Assembly: GCF_036906915.1 (NCBI RefSeq)
Contig: NZ_JBAKHX010000145.1
Coordinates: 1-10,207 of the forward strand
Direction: 5' to 3'
Origin: Phytohabitans sp036906915
GTDB taxonomy: Bacteria > Actinomycetota > Actinomycetes > Mycobacteriales > Micromonosporaceae
DNA length: 10,207 bases
The position numbers and the translations under genes are program-made. Below are positions 4,500 through 10,207 of this stretch, piece after piece. The notes under the pieces are model-generated. The model was not told where the DNA came from. It ran no database searches and was given only the letters and a program-made list of their open reading frames with translations. The first letter of the stretch is position 1. Each line of letters starts with the position of its first letter.

Positions 4500-6155
4500 G
4501 TGGTCGTCCCGTCCCGCCGCCCCACGCTGGCGGGCCAGTTGCTCGCCTTCCAGCTGGCGATCATCGTCGTCGTGCTGGTGGCTGTCGCTGCCCTTTCGCT
4601 GGCCCAGTCCGCGGCGACGTTCAACCGCGTCGAGGGGCGCAGGGTGGCGGCCCTCGCGGAGCAACTCGCCGACAACCCCCTCGTCCGCGCCCAGCTCGAC
4701 GCCCCGGCGCCGGGCGAGACCCTCGCACCGCTGGTGCAGACCACCAGCACCGAGTCCGGCGTCACCTCGGTGACCGTCGCGGACGCCCGCGGCGTCATCC
4801 TGAGCTCGACCAACCCGATCCTGGTCCGGACCCGGCTGCCGCTCGGTGACCCCGGAGTCGCCGACGCGCGCGGCTGGTCGGGCGAGCTGCGCGTCGATGG
4901 CGTACGCGAGCTCGTCGCGCAGGTGCCGGTGCTGGGTGCGGAGCCGGGCAAGATCGGCAAGCACCTGGGCACCGTCATGATCGGCGAGGCGTCGCCGACG
5001 CTGTGGCAGCGGGCGCGCAACGCGTCGAGCAACCTGATCCTCTACCTCGGCCTCGCGAGCGTGATGGGTCTGGTCGGCTCGTGGCTGCTGGCCCGCCGGA
5101 TCAAGCGGCAGACGCTGGGCCTGGAGCCGCGCGAGATCGCAGGGCTGGCCGAGCACCGCGAGGCGATGCTCTACGGCATCGCCGAGGGCGTCATCGCGCT
5201 CGACCCGCACCAGCGGATCACGCTGGTCAACGCGGTCGGGCGAACGCTCCTGGACCTCCCCGAGGAATGCGTCGGGCGGAGCCTCGCCGAGCTGGGCATC
5301 GAGGGGCGGCTGCGCGACGTGCTCACCGGTTCCACTGGCACAGCGGGTGACTCCGCAGATGAAGTGGTGCTGCGCCGCGGGCGGGTCCTGGTCATGAACC
5401 GGATGAGCGTCGCCAAGGACGGCCGCCGCCTCGGGTCGGTCACCACCTTGCGTGACCGCACCGAGCTCGCCCAGCTCGAGCAGGAGCTCGGATCGTTCCG
5501 GAGCTCAACGGAAGTGCTCCGAGCCCAGGCGCACGAGTTCGCCAACCAGCTGCACACCATCTCCGGCCTGATCCAGCTCGAAGACTATGACGAGGTGGTC
5601 CGGTACGTCGACGCGCTGGCCCGGCACCGCGAGTCGCTCGACCTGACGCTGACCAGCCGGGTGCACGACACCGCCGTCGCGGCGCTGCTGATGGCCAAGT
5701 CGGCGCAGGCGGCCGAGAGCCGGGTCCAGCTGCGCGTCTCCGAACGCACCTCGCTCGACCGGCTCGACCCGCGCGACTCGGCCGACGTGGCGACCGTCGT
5801 CGGCAACCTGGTCGACAACGCGGTGGACGCCGCCGCCGCCGGGGAGGCAGTGCTGGCCGAGGGGCACGACCCGTGGGTCGAGGTCGAGCTGCGCCAGGAC
5901 GCGTCCACTGTGGAGATAGTCGTGCGCGACTCGGGGCCGGGCGTCGCGCCGGAGCTGGCGCAGGAGGTGTTCTCGCACGGATTCACCACGAAGGCCGCCC
6001 AGGAGGGCGAGCGCGGGATCGGCCTGGCGCTCACGCGCCTGGTCTGCAAGCGGCACGGCGGCGAGGTCGCGGTCACCAACACGGCCGCGGGGGCCATGTT
6101 CACCGCGCGGCTCACGGTGGGCCATCCGGTCGCGGTCGCGGAGGCGTCCAGGTGA
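4500..6155 (+). CDS. CitA/DcuS-family sensor histidine kinase
   Basis: Membrane sensor kinase that autophosphorylates on His in response to an extracellular ligand and phosphorylates the regulator encoded next. Domain order in 551 residues: TM1 (about 12-35); extracytoplasmic Cache/PAS-like sensor (36-175) with the early helix GRRVAALAEQLADNPLVRAQL and a VADARGVILSSTNP strand-turn; TM2 (about 178-198); cytoplasmic PAS (about 213-325; GIAEGVIALDPHQRITLVNAVGRTLL); Spo0B-type dimerisation helix with phosphoacceptor His345 in RAQAHEFANQLHTISGLIQ; HATPase with N box NLVDNAVDA (436-444), DSGPG (477-481), FSHGFTTK (491-498) and GERGIGLAL (503-511). The length and order are standard for citrate/dicarboxylate sensors. 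The usual CitA binding His after the D-x-x-G strand is not evident (SSTNP instead), so the ligand is open. GTG 4500 is the first start after an in-frame TGA at 4491. The stop overlaps the regulator start (GTGA). Confidence 0.95.
   Translation: MVVPSRRPTLAGQLLAFQLAIIVVVLVAVAALSLAQSAATFNRVEGRRVAALAEQLADNPLVRAQLDAPAPGETLAPLVQTTSTESGVTSVTVADARGVILSSTNPILVRTRLPLGDPGVADARGWSGELRVDGVRELVAQVPVLGAEPGKIGKHLGTVMIGEASPTLWQRARNASSNLILYLGLASVMGLVGSWLLARRIKRQTLGLEPREIAGLAEHREAMLYGIAEGVIALDPHQRITLVNAVGRTLLDLPEECVGRSLAELGIEGRLRDVLTGSTGTAGDSADEVVLRRGRVLVMNRMSVAKDGRRLGSVTTLRDRTELAQLEQELGSFRSSTEVLRAQAHEFANQLHTISGLIQLEDYDEVVRYVDALARHRESLDLTLTSRVHDTAVAALLMAKSAQAAESRVQLRVSERTSLDRLDPRDSADVATVVGNLVDNAVDAAAAGEAVLAEGHDPWVEVELRQDASTVEIVVRDSGPGVAPELAQEVFSHGFTTKAAQEGERGIGLALTRLVCKRHGGEVAVTNTAAGAMFTARLTVGHPVAVAEASR
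6140..6144 (+). promoter_or_regulatory. Ribosome binding site of the response regulator
   Basis: GGAGG lies 7 bases before the GTG at 6152, inside the last codons of the kinase gene. It fixes the regulator start at that GTG, which overlaps the kinase TGA by GTGA, and indicates independent as well as coupled initiation. Confidence 0.8.
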
Positions 6156-6841
6156 AGCACCCCACGATCGACGTACTGGTCGTCGACGACGACTTCATGG
6201 TCTCGCGCATCCATCGCGGCTTCGTGGAGCGGGTGCCCGGGTTCCGCGTCGTCGGCACCGCCCACACTGGCCAGGAGGCGCTGGACGCCGCCGCCGAGCT
6301 GCGCCCCGACCTGGTGCTGCTCGACCTGTACCTGCCGGACATCTTCGGCCTCGACGTGGTTACCCGGCTGCGCACCGCCGGTCTCGACTGCGACGTGCTG
6401 GTGATCTCGGCGGCCCGGGAGTCCGACGCGGTGCGCGGCGCGGTGCGGCACGGCGTGGTGAGCTACCTGCTCAAGCCGTTCGGCTTCGACGACCTGCGGC
6501 GCCGGCTGGAGCAGTACGCGGCCCAGCGCAGCGGCGCGTACACGGCCGAGGTGCACAGCCAGGCCGACGTCGACCGGGTGCTGGCCCGCGCCAGCGCCGC
6601 TCGGGCGACCGCCGCCGCGCTGCCCAAGGGGCTCAGCACGGTCACGGCCGGACTGGTCGAGGGCGCTCTGCGGGCGGCGGAGGAGACAATGTCGGCCGCC
6701 GAATGCGCGCAGAGGATCGGGATCTCCCGGGTCAGTGCCCGCCGGTACCTCGAGCACCTGCACGACACCGGCAAGGCCGACGTCACGCTGCGCTACGCGG
6801 TGCCGGGGCGCCCCGAGCGCCGGTACCGCTGGGTCGGTTAG
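6152..6841 (+). CDS. CitB/DcuR-family response regulator
   Basis: Cytoplasmic DNA-binding partner of the upstream kinase; 229 residues, the usual length of the family. Receiver domain 6-120: acidic pocket Asp12/Asp13 (VLVVDDDFMV), phosphoacceptor Asp58 in PDLVLLDLYLPD, switch Ser86 (VLVISAARE) and Lys108 in SYLLKPFGFDDLRRRL, the K-P-F continuation typical of CitB/DcuR. A linker of about 40 residues follows (GAYTAEVHSQADVDRVLA), then a C-terminal winged helix-turn-helix (about 163-225): SAAECAQRIGISRVSARRYLEHL (181-203) is the HTH, followed by a wing ending YRWVG. The start is set by GGAGG and the GTGA overlap. The gene ends on TAG at 6839-6841, two bases of which are shared with the TAA of the convergent acyltransferase gene. 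Targets are unknown; no transporter or lyase is adjacent, so autoregulation through the upstream palindrome or regulation in trans is possible. Confidence 0.95.
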   Translation: MKHPTIDVLVVDDDFMVSRIHRGFVERVPGFRVVGTAHTGQEALDAAAELRPDLVLLDLYLPDIFGLDVVTRLRTAGLDCDVLVISAARESDAVRGAVRHGVVSYLLKPFGFDDLRRRLEQYAAQRSGAYTAEVHSQADVDRVLARASAARATAAALPKGLSTVTAGLVEGALRAAEETMSAAECAQRIGISRVSARRYLEHLHDTGKADVTLRYAVPGRPERRYRWVG

Positions 6842-8376
6842 ATAGCCGGCTCGGGTCGGTGCACGCCGCGCGGCCGGTACCCGAGCGCCCCGCTCTCCCC
6901 CAGCACGTCGGCGAGCAGCCACACGATGGCGAGCCACATCTCAGTACCCATGAGGCTGCACTCGTGCTCGGAACCGGCCGTCGGAGCCGGACTGAACGCG
7001 AACCCGGCGCCCGGTCGCCAGCGCGTCAGCGCGGCGTCGAGCCGCTCGCGCGCCCAGGCGTGGGCATCGCCGCGGCGATGCCGGGTCTGCTGCCCGCACA
7101 GCCACAGTGGATGGATCACGTCGAGCACGTCGCAGGCGGTGCCCCGGCCGTCGCCGAAGAACCCGGGGTCGCGGCTGTGCGCGAGCACCGTGTCGATGGT
7201 CGCCTCCGGGCGCGGCACCGGCAGCCCGAACTGCGCGAACGTGCCCCGCGTCAGCCGGTAGTACCCGTTGACCGGCTGGCGGAAGCGCTCGCCGGGGGTG
7301 GGCGAGCCCCACAGGCCGGTCCAGCGGTCCTGGCGGGTCAGCAGCCAGCCGAAAAGCGCCTCGACCGGCGCTGGCGCGCCGAGGCGCCGGTTCCAGTGCA
7401 GGGCGGTGCCGAACGCGTCGACCCACGCGCCGGCCGTCCACGCGGCCGGCTGCCAGGGCAGGCCGTCCAATCGCGGCACCAGGCCGTCGTGGTCCACGGC
7501 GATCGGGTCCTGGAAGGGCGCACCGAGCAGGTCGAGCGCGTACCCGACACACAGGATGTGGTAATCCTCCCTGCTCTGCCGCTTGAGCCATTCGACCAGA
7601 TCGCTAGCGGGCAACTGCGGTGGCGGCGCGCCGAGCAACAGGTCTGAGATCTCCACCGCGTCGCAGGTCGCGCGCACGTCCAACTCGGCTCCGGGCTGGT
7701 TGACGAACCGGCCGTGCTCGGGCAGCCAGTGCCGGTCGAGCAGCGCCGGCGCCTCCTCGCGCGCCGTGTCCGCGAAGCGCGCCAACCGGGTGGTGAGGTC
7801 GCCGGCCCGCGAGCCCGCCCGTGAGCCCGCCTTGTCGCGCCGGTCCCGGACGCGCCGGGCCGGGTTGCCGGCCATGATCGACCATGGCGGCACGTCCTTC
7901 GTGACGACCGCGCCCGCCCCGATCACGCTGTGCTCGCCGATGGTGACGCCGTCGACGACGATCGCGCTGGAGCCGATCCAGACGTCGTCGCCCACCGTGA
8001 TGCCCTTGGCCGTGATCGGCTGCTCGTACACGGGCCGGTCCGGGGCCATCGAGTGGTTGAAGCCGAGCAGAGAGGCGTGCGAGCCGACCCGTACGCCGTC
8101 GCCGAGCCGCACCCGGCCGCGCACCACCGCGAACGGGTTGAGCGTCGAGTTGTCGCCGATCTCCACGTCGTCGGTCAGGTAGACGTGCGCGGCGATGTAC
8201 GAGTCCCGGCCGATCCGCAGCGTCGTCTCGTGTATCGCGGCGAGCGGCGACAGGTACGTGCGCTCGCCGACCTCCCGCACGCCCCGCTCGCGAAGCGTCT
8301 CTTGCCATGCCGCCTGCGCGGAACGCTCCTCGTCGGTGGCGCGTGACCAGTACAGCCACGGCAGAAAGTCGTACAT
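6838..8376 (-). CDS. Hexapeptide-repeat acyltransferase fused to a large helical C-terminal domain
   Basis: A 512-residue protein in two parts. The N-terminal part is an acyltransferase of the maltose/NodL-type left-handed beta-helix superfamily: a helical lead (about 1-45), hexapeptide coils from about 52 to 165 (IGRDSYIAAHVYL, VEIGDNSTLNPFAVV, VRVGSHASLLG, ITVGDDVWIGSSAIVVDGVTIGEHSVIGAGAVVTKDV), probable catalytic His108 in LGFNHSM within the loop, and the signature end IMAGNPARRV (167-176). This part alone has the length of a complete enzyme. After a GSRAGSRAG linker (184-192) come about 310 residues rich in Trp and helix patterns (LLGAPF, WTGLWGSP, NGYYRLTRGTF, CDVLDVIHPLWLC, GTEMWLAIVWLLADVLG) that recall alpha/alpha-toroid folds; its role is unknown. 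No signal peptide or TM helix. ATG 8376 has GGAG 4 bases upstream; a longer reading from ATG 8418 lacks one. It is divergent from the glycosyltransferase gene; transfer of an acetyl group to a glycan precursor is inferred. Confidence 0.88.
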   Translation of the reverse strand: MYDFLPWLYWSRATDEERSAQAAWQETLRERGVREVGERTYLSPLAAIHETTLRIGRDSYIAAHVYLTDDVEIGDNSTLNPFAVVRGRVRLGDGVRVGSHASLLGFNHSMAPDRPVYEQPITAKGITVGDDVWIGSSAIVVDGVTIGEHSVIGAGAVVTKDVPPWSIMAGNPARRVRDRRDKAGSRAGSRAGDLTTRLARFADTAREEAPALLDRHWLPEHGRFVNQPGAELDVRATCDAVEISDLLLGAPPPQLPASDLVEWLKRQSREDYHILCVGYALDLLGAPFQDPIAVDHDGLVPRLDGLPWQPAAWTAGAWVDAFGTALHWNRRLGAPAPVEALFGWLLTRQDRWTGLWGSPTPGERFRQPVNGYYRLTRGTFAQFGLPVPRPEATIDTVLAHSRDPGFFGDGRGTACDVLDVIHPLWLCGQQTRHRRGDAHAWARERLDAALTRWRPGAGFAFSPAPTAGSEHECSLMGTEMWLAIVWLLADVLGESGALGYRPRGVHRPEPAI

Positions 8377-8380
8377 TGAT

Positions 8381-8384
8381 CTCC
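8381..8384 (-). promoter_or_regulatory. Ribosome binding site of the acyltransferase
   Basis: On the minus strand GGAG is followed by ATCA and then the ATG at 8376. It decides between this start and the in-frame ATG at 8418, 14 codons earlier, which has no such site. The spacing of 4 bases is short but acceptable. Confidence 0.65.
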
Positions 8385-8415
8385 ATCCTGCCGGCTCGTT
8401 CCGCGCTACGCGTGC

Positions 8416-8424
8416 CATTATTCA
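8416..8424. promoter_or_regulatory. A/T-rich island between divergent starts, candidate shared promoter core
   Basis: CATTATTCA is the only A/T-rich patch in the 54 bases between the divergent acyltransferase and glycosyltransferase genes. On the minus strand it reads AATAAT (8423-8418), five of six matches to TATAAT and about 41 bases before the acyltransferase ATG. On the plus strand TATTCA ends 6 bases before the glycosyltransferase ATG. I found no -35 match on either strand, so this is a weak call. Confidence 0.3.
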
Positions 8425-8430
8425 GCGACA

Positions 8431-10098
8431 ATGACGACCGCGCCCCGGTGGCTGCGGGGCGGGCTGCTCGCCCTCGCCGTCGCCGCGCTCCTCGCACAGA
8501 TGGCCGCCGCGATGCTCACAGCCGCCACCGAGCAGACCCCGACCATCGACGAACCCGTGTACGCGGGCGCGGCTCTGGTTCAGCTCCAGGAGCGCAGCCT
8601 GCGGTACAACCCGGAGCACCCACCGCTCGGCAAGCTGATCATCGGGGCGGGGCTGTCGTACGGCGACGCTGCGGCCGACCCGGGATTCGTTGGTGACCAG
8701 ACCGCCTTCGGGAGGTGGCTGCTGTACGAGTCCGGGTACGACCCGGCGCGGATCATGCTGCTCGCGCGGCTCCCCGTGATCGTCATGACGCTGCTGTTCG
8801 GGCTGGTGGTGTTCGGGTTCGCGCGTGACGTCGCGGGGTGGCTCGGCGGGCTGGCGGCGCTGACCCTGTACGCGTTCTCGCCGGACGTGATCGCGCACGG
8901 GTCGCTGGCGACGCTGGACGTTCTCCTTTCCGGTTTTGTCCTGACGGCGTTGTGGATGGTGTGGCGGGCGCGCCGCCGGCCCCTGCTGTACCTTCCGCTG
9001 GCTGGATTGGCGCTCGGGGCGGCGCTGGCGACGAAGATGTCCGCGCTGGCGGCGGTGCCCGTGGTGCTCGGCCTTGCCGTGCTGTCGGTGTGGCACGCGG
9101 GGCGCTCCTCGGCCAGCGCGGCATCCGGCACCGCCGACGGCACGGGCGGGAGCGGGCGCCGGCGGGTGCTCGGTGTCGGCGTGGCGGCGGCAGCCGGGGT
9201 GGCGCTTCTCGCCGTGGGCGTGGTCTGGGCCAGCTACCTGGCGGTCGACCCGGACCTGGTGTGGGTGGCACCGCCCGACCTGCCCGCCGTGCACGGCCTG
9301 CGCGCGCTGCTCGTCGACGCGCTCCCGTTCCCCCAGCCGTACCGGGACGGCATGCGCGTCCAGCTCGGATTCGAGGACGCGACGTGGGGCGGGTACCTGT
9401 TGGGGCGCAACTACCGCGGCTCGCTCTGGTACTACCTGCCCGCCGCCCTGCTGGTGAAGACGCCCCTCGGGATGCTCGCCCTCTGGCTCACCGGCGCGGT
9501 CGCGATGCTGGCGGTGCGGCGCCTGCGGCCGGCCGCCCCGTACGTGCTGCTGCCAGCGGCGGTACTGCTGGTAGCCGCGATGACGAGCGACCGCGACTTC
9601 GGCACCCGGTACGCCCTCTTCATGCCGATGCTGCTGGCGGTCGCCGCGGCGGCCGCGGTGGTCGTGGCGTGGCGCCCGACGCTCGTGCGGTTCGCGGCCG
9701 CGGCGCTGGTCCTGTTCGTGGTGGCGAGCTCGCTGCGCGCGTACCCGTACTACCTGCCGTACTCCAACGAGGCGTTCGGCGGGCCGGCGAAGACGTACCT
9801 GCGGCTGCACGACTCCAACGTCGACTGGGGCCAGGACCTGGGGCGGCTCGCGGAGCGCCTGCGCTCGCGATACCCGGACGAGCAGGTCTGGCTCGTGTAC
9901 CGGGGCAGCGGCGAACCCGACTATTACGGGATCGAGTTCCGCGACCCGCTGCGCACGCCCCCGGACGAGGTGCGTGGCCTACTCGTGGTCTCGAACAGCA
10001 CGTTGGCAAAGGCCGTCAACGGCCCACTGGCAGACCTGATCGACACCAGCACCAAGATCGACGACGTGGGCCACTCCATCACGATCTTCCGCCGCTAG
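8431..10098 (+). CDS. PMT/GT39-like membrane glycosyltransferase
   Basis: A 555-residue polytopic protein of the GT-C superfamily, resembling phospholipid carrier-dependent glycosyltransferases (PMT/GT39). Such enzymes use a polyprenyl-phosphate sugar on the outer face of the membrane to glycosylate proteins, lipids or wall glycans. Visible features: TM1 (10-30); first outer loop with the acidic pair Asp40-Glu41 in TIDEPVYAGA and the HPPLGK motif (63-68); second acidic site Asp163 in HGSLATLDVLL; about 10-12 TM helices in all; a low-complexity Ser/Ala/Gly loop at 225-245; SDRDFGTRYALFMP (386-399) near the late helices; and a C-terminal soluble part (about 437-555) starting YYLPYSNEAFGGP with HDSNVDWGQDLGRLAERL, a motif seen often in bacterial members. 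The ATG at 8431 lacks a ribosome site, so a leaderless message is possible. Divergent from the acyltransferase (54 bases). Donor and acceptor cannot be told. Confidence 0.9.
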   Translation: MTTAPRWLRGGLLALAVAALLAQMAAAMLTAATEQTPTIDEPVYAGAALVQLQERSLRYNPEHPPLGKLIIGAGLSYGDAAADPGFVGDQTAFGRWLLYESGYDPARIMLLARLPVIVMTLLFGLVVFGFARDVAGWLGGLAALTLYAFSPDVIAHGSLATLDVLLSGFVLTALWMVWRARRRPLLYLPLAGLALGAALATKMSALAAVPVVLGLAVLSVWHAGRSSASAASGTADGTGGSGRRRVLGVGVAAAAGVALLAVGVVWASYLAVDPDLVWVAPPDLPAVHGLRALLVDALPFPQPYRDGMRVQLGFEDATWGGYLLGRNYRGSLWYYLPAALLVKTPLGMLALWLTGAVAMLAVRRLRPAAPYVLLPAAVLLVAAMTSDRDFGTRYALFMPMLLAVAAAAAVVVAWRPTLVRFAAAALVLFVVASSLRAYPYYLPYSNEAFGGPAKTYLRLHDSNVDWGQDLGRLAERLRSRYPDEQVWLVYRGSGEPDYYGIEFRDPLRTPPDEVRGLLVVSNSTLAKAVNGPLADLIDTSTKIDDVGHSITIFRR

Positions 10099-10158
10099 CG
10101 TCGCGCTTGCGCCCTCCTCCGTGCCCCCCGCGCCCCCCGTCCGTCGATCAAGAAACCC

Positions 10159-10173
10159 TGGCCCTTCGGGCCA
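10159..10173. terminator. Hairpin, probable terminator
   Basis: TGGCCC, loop TTC, GGGCCA form a perfect 6-bp G+C-rich stem 60 bases after the glycosyltransferase stop. Read on the minus strand the stem is followed by GGGTTTCTT, a T-rich tail, so it looks best as a terminator for a minus-strand gene lying to the right of the window; on the plus strand it could end the glycosyltransferase message without a U-run. A second weaker hairpin (CCACC, loop CGCA, GGTGG; 10171-10184) overlaps its right arm. Confidence 0.5.
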
Positions 10174-10207
10174 CCCGCAGGTGGGTGAAACTCGTGGTGG
10201 CGTCGCT

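Noticed and set aside
5585..6937. 450-codon minus-strand frame opposite the kinase and regulator
   Set aside because: Antisense to two genes with all expected motifs in register; a high-GC artefact.
8422..9810. 462-codon minus-strand frame opposite the glycosyltransferase
   Set aside because: Gln/Arg/His-rich shadow sequence without domains; the plus strand has clear TM helices and GT-C motifs.
1..10207. CRISPR array, tRNA, rRNA, insertion sequence, toxin-antitoxin or phage genes
   Set aside because: No regularly spaced repeats with unique spacers, cloverleaf sequence, transposase motif or inverted terminal repeats were found on reading either strand.

Overview
The window is very GC-rich (roughly 70% or more by eye), codon third positions are almost all G or C, starts are often GTG, and the start-site architectures are typical of actinomycetes. 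The gene content and style suggest a Micromonosporaceae-like or related filamentous actinobacterium; that family placement is inference. No rRNA, tRNA, insertion sequence, prophage or CRISPR array is visible. I read eleven protein genes (two small and tentative), a few regulatory sites and one terminator-like hairpin. Coding density is high and no stretch over 300 bases lacks a gene.

Layout. (1) 1-1847 (+): a multi-pass membrane protein, possibly cut at its 5' end by the window edge, with a Pro/Ala-rich repeated N-terminus and a membrane part that looks like two tandem copies of an 8-helix unit. (2) 1867-2046 (-): a small hypothetical gene, and 2080-2766 (+): a membrane-anchored hypothetical protein, divergent with only 33 bases between. 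(3) 2884-3150 (-): acylphosphatase, divergent from a 34-codon mini-ORF at 3238-3342 that overlaps a TPR-like/alpha-beta hydrolase gene at 3335-4255. (4) 4256-4499: a gap with a 20-bp perfect palindrome and a tandem 9-mer. (5) 4500-6155 and 6152-6841 (+): a CitA/DcuS-type sensor kinase and its CitB/DcuR-type regulator, overlapping by GTGA. (6) 6838-8376 (-): a hexapeptide-repeat acyltransferase fused to a large, probably all-helical C-terminal domain; its stop codon overlaps that of the response regulator tail to tail. (7) 8431-10098 (+): a PMT/GT39-like membrane glycosyltransferase, divergent from the acyltransferase. (8) 10099-10207: a G+C hairpin and the right edge.

How the genes may work together. 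The one firmly linked pair is the two-component system; it has no adjacent dicarboxylate transporter or lyase, so its ligand and targets are open. The divergent acyltransferase/membrane glycosyltransferase pair suggests surface glycan or glycoprotein modification (inference). The hydrolase and its leaderless mini-ORF form a short coupled unit. The remaining genes look like single-gene housekeeping or lineage-specific units. I do not see a defence system or a biosynthetic cluster; the best candidates for something undescribed are the acyltransferase fusion, the duplicated membrane protein, the palindrome upstream of the kinase and the leaderless mini-ORF.
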